NCBI GenBank assembly: GCA_964578835.1
Contig: CAZOEL010000105.1
Location: 1 to 20,850, forward strand
DNA from: CAZOEL01 sp964578835
GTDB lineage: Bacteria > Desulfobacterota > Syntrophobacteria > Syntrophobacterales > Syntrophobacteraceae
Reading direction: 5' to 3'
DNA length: 20,850 nt
In this document: piece after piece, positions 15,601 to 20,850 of the stretch
How positions within the stretch are numbered: position 1 is the first letter of the stretch
Layout: each line of letters begins with the position of its first letter
The notes under the pieces: model-generated
The model's input: only the letters and a program-made list of their open reading frames with translations
Databases searched by the model: none
What the model was told of the DNA's origin: nothing
Position numbers and translations under genes: made by a program

Positions 15601-16434
15601 TCATTCTTTACAGCGCGGCAGTTTTCCACGGGCTCTTGCTTGCTCAAATACCTTGCGCGATGCGCTCATCTGCTTTTGCAGTTCTTCGTAACGACTTTCA
15701 TGAGAGGGATGAGTAGAGAGAAGCTCTATTGGCTGCTTTTTTGAAAGCCTCGACATATTTCGCCATAGCACGAGGCTTTGTTCAGGATCAAAGCCCGCTC
15801 GAGCCATGAGATCCAGTCCGATGACGTCCGCTTCTTTTTCGTGAACGCGGCTAAAGGGCAGTAAAATGCCGACCCCGGCGCCGATATCCAAAGCTTTTCG
15901 TACGGCTTCGTGCTTCCATCCCCCCTCCTGATCGCTCAACAGATCGAAGAGGGCGAGGCCTCCTTGCACCGCGAGCTGCTGAGTCATTCGCTCATTTGCA
16001 TGACCCGCCATAATGTGGCCCACCTCATGACTGATTACTGCCGCAAGCTGCTCCTGGGTGACTGCAACGTCGAGCATTCCCGAATTGATGCCGATCTTGT
16101 TTCCTGGCAGCGCAAATGCGTTTGCGCTCGGATCGTCGAAAACCACAACTTCCCATTCGCGATCGGAAGCCGGCATTGCGCTGATGATGCTTTCCGCCAC
16201 ACAGGCCACGTATCCCTTGACGCGAGGATCAGCGACCATGGGTCGAGTGCGCTTGAGATCCGCAAAAGCGTTTGCTCCCATGGATGCGAGCTTCTTATCG
16301 GGGATCAGCGAGAGCTGATTCCTGCCGGTTGGAGATTCCTCACATCCCGCCACGCTGATTATCATGACGAGTAAAAATACTTCGGCAAAGACTCTGCTCC
16401 AGGAGCTTGAAAACTTTACGATCTTTCCCGTCAT
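15601..16434 (-). CDS. M48-family metalloprotease lipoprotein
   Basis: A 277-aa zinc protease with a lipoprotein signal peptide ending in ISVAGC (Cys31), so it is membrane-anchored in the periplasm. The zinc site is HEVGH (about 136-140), with the third ligand in EKEADVIGLDLMARAGFDP downstream, typical of M48. TGRNQLSLIPDKKLASMG just after the anchor is the usual start of the mature LoiP/YcaL/YggG-type proteins, which take part in outer-membrane protein quality control. A THPSHESRYEELQKQM motif near the C-terminus is also conserved in this group. Its start has GGAGAG a few bases upstream. It lies between the phosphofructokinase gene (119 bp) and thiM (84 bp), with no functional link apparent. 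Confidence 0.93.
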   Translation of the reverse strand: MTGKIVKFSSSWSRVFAEVFLLVMIISVAGCEESPTGRNQLSLIPDKKLASMGANAFADLKRTRPMVADPRVKGYVACVAESIISAMPASDREWEVVVFDDPSANAFALPGNKIGINSGMLDVAVTQEQLAAVISHEVGHIMAGHANERMTQQLAVQGGLALFDLLSDQEGGWKHEAVRKALDIGAGVGILLPFSRVHEKEADVIGLDLMARAGFDPEQSLVLWRNMSRLSKKQPIELLSTHPSHESRYEELQKQMSASRKVFEQARARGKLPRCKE

Positions 16435-16553
16435 CGGCTCTCCGCGTCGAATGTTTTTCCCACCAAGCCGCCTCCATACCTTAATCTTTTTGAAATTTAA
16501 TCATAACACGCTGCAGTCGAAACGGAATGTCGGAACCTGCTGATTACACTCTA

Positions 16554-17840
16554 TCACATTGTCATGGGCTGACCCGTTGACGCCAGGACTGTGCTCCAAA
16601 GCCATCCGGACGGGTCGATCCGCTTCCTGCTGGAAACGGCCATAGGGATTGGCGCGTGGGTGAAAGAACCTCCCCAGTCGCCGACCACCATGTTGGTTCT
16701 TCCCGCCATGCCCGCGTGAACCGCGTTCTGACCGAGAAGGAGGCAGAACGCCGAGTCATGAGCGTTGGCGGGAACGCTGCGTATGGTGTAGCTGGGATCG
16801 ATATACTTGAGGCTGACATCCAAGCCGAGCTTCTTGAAATGAGCATTGATCTGATCCCGCAGGAAGCTCCCTATGTCTCCAAGGCGAACATTTCCGGAAG
16901 CGTCGCGCTGTTGCGTCTTCTCCATAAGATCCTGCCCGGCCCCTTCCCCGGCCACTATCACTGCATGCCCCTTTTTGACCAACCGTTTTTCGAGCGTTTC
17001 AAGGAAGCCTTCAAGACTGAATGGCGTCTCTGGAATCAAGCAGAAGTTGACATCGTTGTAAGCCAGTGCGGCGAAAGCGGCAATGAAGCCCGATTCCCGC
17101 CCCATGAGCTTGACCAGGCCAATTCCATTCCTCGCTCCTATGGCCTCCGTGTGCGCGGAAATGATCGCAGCTCCAGCCTCCGAAACGGCAGTTTCAAACC
17201 CGAAAGACCTCTGCACATACGAAATGTCATTGTCGATGGTCTTGGGGACGCCTATAACCGCGAGGTCCAATCCTCGCCTCCCGGCTTCTTCCGATATCGC
17301 CTGCCCTCCCCGAAGCGTGCCGTCCCCTCCTATGGTGAAGAGCATCCCTATATTCATCTTTTCGAGCGTGTCCACCATTTCCGAGACGTCCTGAGGCCCG
17401 CGCGATGAGCCCAGTATCGTTCCCCCTTGCTCGTGAATCCTTGACACCGAGCGGAGTGTCAATTCCATGGGGACGTGTCCGTAACGGGGGCTAAGCCCCT
17501 CATACCCATAATGAAAGCCGAGCACGCTCCGCACTCCGTAATGGTGGTAAAGGCTCAGCACGATGGCCCGAATGACATCATTCACGCCCGGGCACAGGCC
17601 GCCGCAGGTGACGATTCCACATCGCAGGTCTGCGGGATTGAAATAGATCTTCTCTCTGGGACCGGCTTTCTCGAAGAAAGGCGGAGTCTCGCCCGAGCCC
17701 AAAGACTTCTGGATTTTCCAGAGGTTATTCTCATAAAGAACATGATCGTCATCATTAATGAAATGTGTATTGGGCATTGGAGATTGAATCTTGCATTCGC
17801 CCAATCTGGTGATAGTGAAATCAGGCCTGTTTTCCTGCAT
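16554..17840 (-). CDS. 6-phosphofructokinase, trypanosome/treponeme-type ATP-dependent subfamily
   Basis: A 428-aa phosphofructokinase converting fructose 6-phosphate to the 1,6-bisphosphate in glycolysis. Motifs include TCGGLCPGVNDVIR, GGDGTLRGG (about 171-179), PKTIDNDI (about 199-206) and VKLMGRESGFIAA. GGDGT with Gly at the discriminating position points to ATP as phosphoryl donor, whereas PPi enzymes have GGDDT; PKTIDND and a ~90-residue N-terminal extension are shared with long PPi-type and trypanosomatid enzymes. Donor choice is therefore inferred as ATP but should be tested. The ATG at 17840 follows AGGAGG by six bases; an ATG five codons earlier overlaps that site. It heads the minus-strand run leading to the M48 protease and thiM-thiE. 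Confidence 0.93.
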   Translation of the reverse strand: MQENRPDFTITRLGECKIQSPMPNTHFINDDDHVLYENNLWKIQKSLGSGETPPFFEKAGPREKIYFNPADLRCGIVTCGGLCPGVNDVIRAIVLSLYHHYGVRSVLGFHYGYEGLSPRYGHVPMELTLRSVSRIHEQGGTILGSSRGPQDVSEMVDTLEKMNIGMLFTIGGDGTLRGGQAISEEAGRRGLDLAVIGVPKTIDNDISYVQRSFGFETAVSEAGAAIISAHTEAIGARNGIGLVKLMGRESGFIAAFAALAYNDVNFCLIPETPFSLEGFLETLEKRLVKKGHAVIVAGEGAGQDLMEKTQQRDASGNVRLGDIGSFLRDQINAHFKKLGLDVSLKYIDPSYTIRSVPANAHDSAFCLLLGQNAVHAGMAGRTNMVVGDWGGSFTHAPIPMAVSSRKRIDPSGWLWSTVLASTGQPMTM

Positions 17841-17875
17841 CGATAGCCTCCTCATATCGCCTTTGTAGACTTTGT

Positions 17876-18115
17876 CTGTCTAACATTGAAGAAAAGAGCG
17901 CTGGAAAAGATCACGCCACGCCATTAATTTGGGATTTTGCCACAACAGTCGGCAATCAGCATCCTATTTTTGGCGTCGAGCTTCCGTCAACGCCTCAAGA
18001 CGACGAGGAAAGTCTAGCAAGTCAGATCGTTCGCGATTATAAAAAACCATTCAGGAGGAGAGCCGTTGTATTTTGGTCCAATAGCTCAAGCCCTGAGGTC
18101 GTCATTTATGAGTAG
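17876..18115 (+). CDS. Probable small coding region without a canonical start
   Basis: A frame open from 17819 to a TAG at 18115 has no ATG, GTG or TTG, so simple gene finders skip it, but from about 17876 its codons look coding: about a third begin with G (GAT, GCC, GTC, GGC, GAG, GAC), and the product is a balanced soluble peptide with segments such as HATPLIWDFATTVGNQHPIF, VELPSTPQDDEESLASQIV and AVVFWSNSSSPEVVIYE. A CTG at 17876 (then SNIEEKSAGK) or ATT at 17885 could start it, giving about 79 or 76 residues; neither has a ribosome site. It may instead be a gene that lost its start. I recognise no family. It lies between the divergent phosphofructokinase and EamA transporter genes, and its 5' end overlaps the region where the phosphofructokinase promoter should be. 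Confidence 0.4.
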   Translation: MSNIEEKSAGKDHATPLIWDFATTVGNQHPIFGVELPSTPQDDEESLASQIVRDYKKPFRRRAVVFWSNSSSPEVVIYE

Positions 18116-18174
18116 CGCTCTTTCGCGTGGAGACGACTTCCCGGTTCAAACAACTTGATACTAAGGGTGAATGC

Positions 18175-19044
18175 ATGCATTGGCTTCCTCTCGCCTTAAT
18201 GACCGCACTCACAGTCACTGCGAGGGATGCATGGGTAAAGAAGCATCTCTCCTATCTCGGCCCCTATGAAATGGCGGTTTATCCTTTTTTCTACAGCATG
18301 CCTCTTTTTGCCGCCAGTTATTGTTTCGTGCAGAGACCGCCGCTCGATCCCATTTTCTGGAAATGCTTCTTCGCCGCCATTCCTTTTGAGATCGCAGCTA
18401 TCCTGATCTACATGGAAGCCATAAGGGTTTCTCCACTCTCCCTCACTATCCCTTACCTCGCCTTCACTCCTGCTTTCGTTCTGCTTACCGGACGCATCCT
18501 CTTGCAGGAAACGCCAAACGGCGCCGGCCTGGTTGGAATCGTGGCGATTGTTGTCGGAAGCTACATTCTCAATTTGAATCCTTCCGATAGGCGTCTATTG
18601 GCTCCATTCTTGAGCATAACAAGGGAAAGAGGCTCCAGGCTAATGATGGTTGTGGCGATGATCTACAGCATCACTTCAGCTCTGGGCAGGAAGGCCATTT
18701 TGCATTCTTCCCCCATGTTTTTCGCCGTCTCCTACAGCCTCGCCGTCGCCCTGACCATGCTGCTCCTTCTCCTCGCGTGCGGGAAGGTTTCTTTCCGGCC
18801 TCTGACCAGGGAGCTGACAAAAGGATGCGTAGCAGGCGCGCTTTTCTTTTCGCAGGTCCTCTTTCACAATTTTGCTATGGCCTCGGCAAAGGCGGTCTAC
18901 ATGATTTCGGTAAAAAGGCTGAGCGTTGTCATGAGCGTCATTTGCGGCGGAGTGCTCTTCAAGGAAAAGAATATTGCGCCAAGGCTCGCAGGCGCACTTC
19001 TCATGGTCGGAGGAGCGCTCTTGATTTCTCTCTGGGGAGAGTAG
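18175..19044 (+). CDS. EamA/DMT-superfamily transporter
   Basis: A 289-aa integral membrane protein with about ten hydrophobic helices, the pattern of drug/metabolite transporters. Two EamA-like halves can be seen; the first ends in a conserved-type stretch (PLSLTIPYLAFTPAFVLLTG, then LLQETPNGAGLVGIVAIVVG) and the second in KAVYMISVKRLSVVMSVICG followed by FKEKNIAPRLAGALLMVGGA. Members export or import small metabolites; the substrate cannot be told. The ATG at 18175 is preferred, with AAGG eight bases upstream; an in-frame GTG at 18127 would add sixteen polar residues and has no ribosome site. A hairpin with a T-rich tail follows the stop codon. Confidence 0.85.
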   Translation: MHWLPLALMTALTVTARDAWVKKHLSYLGPYEMAVYPFFYSMPLFAASYCFVQRPPLDPIFWKCFFAAIPFEIAAILIYMEAIRVSPLSLTIPYLAFTPAFVLLTGRILLQETPNGAGLVGIVAIVVGSYILNLNPSDRRLLAPFLSITRERGSRLMMVVAMIYSITSALGRKAILHSSPMFFAVSYSLAVALTMLLLLLACGKVSFRPLTRELTKGCVAGALFFSQVLFHNFAMASAKAVYMISVKRLSVVMSVICGGVLFKEKNIAPRLAGALLMVGGALLISLWGE

Positions 19045-19075
19045 CGCCTGACTGGCAAGGCGTTTATCCTTTTTC
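19045..19075 (+). terminator. Possible intrinsic terminator after the transporter gene
   Basis: CGCCT/AGGCG (19045-19049 with 19058-19062) forms a five-pair stem directly after the TAG and is followed by TTTATCCTTTTTC. The stem is short but the T-rich tail and position fit an intrinsic terminator. Confidence 0.5.
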
Positions 19076-19254
19076 ATCAAAGCTCTTCAATGCCCTTGCT
19101 CGGGAGAGCTTTCCGCAGAAGCTTCGGGATAATGATTAGGAGTCGGAAAAAGGGAGCGGCTTGTCTTTTCTCTGTATTTCGTTTCTGGATTTGCTATTTT
19201 AGCGGATCAAATCTCATGCGCGCGAAGCGCAGATCTGAAAGGAAGTGGGAGGCA

Positions 19255-20226
19255 ATGACAGGAGAGCATTGGGAGCGAAGTTGTGTCGTTACGGGTGTAG
19301 CGGGGTTTGTGGGAAGCCATCTCGCCGAGCGGCTGCTCGCAATCGGATGCAATGTTGTGGGAGTGGATAACTTCTATTCCGGCAGGCGTGAGAACATGGC
19401 CTCTTTCGAAAGTCATGCCGCCTTCAAATTCTATGAAGGCGACATACGGGAGGATGGGCTTTTGAAGCGCCTCAGGAAAGAAGATCCCCGATTGAGCTAT
19501 TGTTTCCACCTGGCCGCCATAGTCAGCGTTCCATATTCGGTCGACCATCCCGAAGAGACCATGGAGATCAACTACACCGCCACCACGAAGCTTTTGAGGG
19601 AATCCGGGGACTTTGACTTCAAAGCGTTCGTCTTCGCGGGCTCGGCGGCGGAATATGGGGACGACCAACGAATGCCCCTGCTGGAAGAATACGCAACGGA
19701 AAAAACGCATCACCTAAGCCCTTACGGGCGCGCCAAATTTCTTGCTTCTCAGGAGGTCGCGTCAAGCGCCCGAGGCGTAGCCCTGCGCTTCTTCAATATT
19801 TACGGCCCGAGGCAGGACCCGGCGAGCCCTTACAGCGGCGTTATATCGAGATTCATAGATATGGCCCGCGCAGGGAAGACCCTCACCATATTCGGAGACG
19901 GCCTGCAGACGCGCGATTTCGTGTATGTATCCGATGTGGTGGATGCCTACCTCAGAGCGGCGGGCATTGAAGGGGACGGTGCAATCCCGCCTGGCGCATA
20001 TAACATCGGCACGGGCAGAAGCGTTTCCATACTAGAGCTTGCCGACGTTATCGCCGCAGTCTTCGGCGGAGGCCGAGGGATCGAGCTTTTGCCGGAAAGG
20101 CCCGGCGATATCCGCCATTCCCTGGCGGCAGTCGACAAATTCCGCTCGATCGCCAACTGGCGAGCCAAAGCGCCTTTGCCGGAGGGACTTGAAAATACCG
20201 TAAAGCATCAAGAGGCCGACGCATGA
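19255..20226 (+). CDS. NAD-dependent sugar-nucleotide epimerase/dehydratase
   Basis: A 323-aa extended short-chain dehydrogenase of the UDP-glucose 4-epimerase type, acting on nucleotide sugars for polysaccharide synthesis. It shows the Rossmann motif VTGVAGFVGSH, the acidic NAD ribose ligand in VDNFYSGRR, the VFAGSAAEYG segment, the catalytic YGRAK (Tyr-x-x-x-Lys) and the downstream RFFNIYGPRQDP and GDGLQTRDFVYVSDVVDAY motifs of this family. The ATG at 19255 places the Rossmann motif at the expected position; the frame is open back to 19090, but that part reads as non-homologous basic sequence. GGGAGG sits only two bases from the ATG, so AGGAA ten bases upstream may serve instead. The substrate (glucose, glucuronate or a related sugar) cannot be told. 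Its stop overlaps a 12-codon ORF leading to the deaminase. Confidence 0.9.
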   Translation: MTGEHWERSCVVTGVAGFVGSHLAERLLAIGCNVVGVDNFYSGRRENMASFESHAAFKFYEGDIREDGLLKRLRKEDPRLSYCFHLAAIVSVPYSVDHPEETMEINYTATTKLLRESGDFDFKAFVFAGSAAEYGDDQRMPLLEEYATEKTHHLSPYGRAKFLASQEVASSARGVALRFFNIYGPRQDPASPYSGVISRFIDMARAGKTLTIFGDGLQTRDFVYVSDVVDAYLRAAGIEGDGAIPPGAYNIGTGRSVSILELADVIAAVFGGGRGIELLPERPGDIRHSLAAVDKFRSIANWRAKAPLPEGLENTVKHQEADA

Positions 20227-20261
20227 AGCACAATTCATCTCACGAGGAGCGCGCAGGGTGA
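20223..20261 (+). other. 12-codon ORF bridging epimerase and dCMP deaminase
   Basis: An ATG at 20223 overlaps the epimerase stop as ATGA and opens 12 sense codons (AAG CAC AAT ... GCA GGG) ending in a TGA at 20259-20261, which overlaps the GTG start of the deaminase as GTGA. The deaminase ribosome site GAGGAG lies inside this small frame. It could couple translation of the two genes, or be coincidental; the peptide itself has no recognisable function. Confidence 0.3.
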
Positions 20262-20764
20262 AGCATACGCGGATGAGCAAAATCGAATACTATCTCGGAA
20301 TCGCCGAGGCGGTAGCCCGTAGAGGAACCTGTCTGCGAAGGCAATTCGGCGCAGTGGTGGTCAACAACGATCAGATCATCAGCACCGGCTATGTGGGCGC
20401 GCCCAGAAAGATGGCCAACTGCATCGACCTCGGAACTTGTTACAGGCAGGAATTGAACATTGTGCCCGGAGAGCGTTATGAGCTGTGCCGTTCGGTGCAC
20501 GCTGAGATGAACGCCATCATTCACGCTTCAAGGCTCGAGATGTGCGGAGGGGATTTGTATCTCGTCGGTTTTTGCGTGGAGGATGGAAGTTACGTCGCCA
20601 ACGCCGAGCCATGCAAGCTGTGTAAAAGGATGATCATCAATGCGGGCATAGCAACCGTCTACATCAAACGGGGTCCGACGCCGGAAGATATCGTGCAGAT
20701 GGATGTCCAGGACTGGATTTCCAACGAAAACAGCGTATTCGGCGTCGAGAAGAAATTTTATTGA
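20258..20764 (+). CDS. Deoxycytidylate (dCMP) deaminase family protein
   Basis: A 168-aa cytidine/deoxycytidylate deaminase-fold enzyme that probably converts dCMP to dUMP. The zinc site is complete: HAE (His81, Glu83) and PCKLC (Cys119, Cys122). GAVVVNNDQIISTGYVGAPR is the typical N-terminal strand-turn region of the ComEB/dCMP deaminase group. A GTG start at 20258 is chosen because GAGGAG lies eight bases upstream; the ATG at 20273 has no ribosome site. It is followed 18 bases later by a ThyX gene, which consumes dUMP, supporting the dCMP rather than a tRNA or cytosine substrate. Confidence 0.9.
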   Translation: MKHTRMSKIEYYLGIAEAVARRGTCLRRQFGAVVVNNDQIISTGYVGAPRKMANCIDLGTCYRQELNIVPGERYELCRSVHAEMNAIIHASRLEMCGGDLYLVGFCVEDGSYVANAEPCKLCKRMIINAGIATVYIKRGPTPEDIVQMDVQDWISNENSVFGVEKKFY

Positions 20765-20782
20765 TCAGCCAAGGAGTTGCCG

Positions 20783-20850
20783 GTGAAGGTTATCAGACCG
20801 TCACACGAGATCATCCAGATGCCTGACGACAAATCGATCCTGAAATATAT
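20783..20850 (+). CDS. thyX: Flavin-dependent thymidylate synthase, N-terminal fragment (partial)
   Basis: The window ends inside this gene; 22 complete codons are visible. A GTG start with AAGGAG six bases upstream begins KVIRPSHEIIQMPDDKSILK, which matches the usual N-terminus of ThyX, the FAD-dependent enzyme that methylates dUMP to dTMP using methylenetetrahydrofolate and NADPH. Only the start is seen, so the ThyX RHRxxS signature cannot be checked. Pairing with the upstream deaminase supports the call. Confidence 0.72.
   Translation, partial: MKVIRPSHEIIQMPDDKSILKY

Noticed and set aside
16656..17408. A 250-codon plus-strand frame
   Set aside because: It is antisense to the phosphofructokinase, which has all its catalytic motifs; the predicted peptide has no coherent domain.
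18066..18158. TTG-start 30-codon ORF behind AGGAGGAG (18053-18060)
   Set aside because: The AGGAGGAG falls inside a longer coding-like frame as three arginine codons, so the apparent ribosome site is probably chance, and the peptide has no features.

Overview
The window looks like ordinary chromosome from a Gram-negative bacterium with moderate GC, most like Desulfobacterota (the former Deltaproteobacteria). This rests on gene content: a winged-helix/double [4Fe-4S] protein, a trypanosome/treponeme-type phosphofructokinase, ThyX with dCMP deaminase, lipoproteins, Tat and Sec exported redox enzymes, and intergenic gaps rich in palindromic repeats. The lineage is an inference. No tRNA, rRNA, CRISPR array, transposase or phage gene was seen.

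Layout. 1-566 is repeat-rich and gene-free: a nested inverted repeat (11-203) and a MITE-like element with 23-bp terminal inverted repeats (304-459). 567-2629 (minus) carries an L,D-transpeptidase downstream of a winged-helix/ferredoxin protein. Two small plus-strand genes (2941-3394), the second a zinc-ribbon-like peptide, converge on a minus-strand protein that resembles a degenerate aminoglycoside-phosphotransferase/kinase fold (3459-4637). 4991-7424 (plus) holds a lipoprotein of the glucose/sorbosone dehydrogenase (PQQ-type beta-propeller) family and two small secreted proteins of unknown function. A 700-bp gap follows, with a decayed repeat and a run of hairpins. It leads into an apparent two-gene operon: an unusually large di-heme cytochrome c peroxidase/MauG-type protein (8125-10377) and a Tat-exported multicopper oxidase with tandem cadherin-like repeats and an arginine-rich tail (10450-13644), closed by a terminator. 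A second MITE-like element occupies the next gap (13836-14003).

The minus-strand block 14045-17840 runs phosphofructokinase, M48 metalloprotease lipoprotein, thiM, thiE; the last two overlap by 4 bp and form a thiamine salvage pair. Plus-strand genes then follow: a probable small coding region with no ATG, GTG or TTG start (about 17876-18115), an EamA/DMT transporter, a sugar-nucleotide epimerase, a dCMP deaminase and the first codons of thyX, cut by the window end. Deaminase and ThyX together take dCMP through dUMP to dTMP.

The best candidate for an undescribed system is the exported redox cluster at 4991-13644: a PQQ-type sugar dehydrogenase-like lipoprotein, two unknown secreted proteins, a large di-heme peroxidase and a surface-type multicopper oxidase. 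It could serve extracytoplasmic oxidation of metals such as Mn(II) or Fe(II), or of phenolics, or extracellular electron transfer. The enzyme families are clear from motifs; the joint function is a hypothesis.
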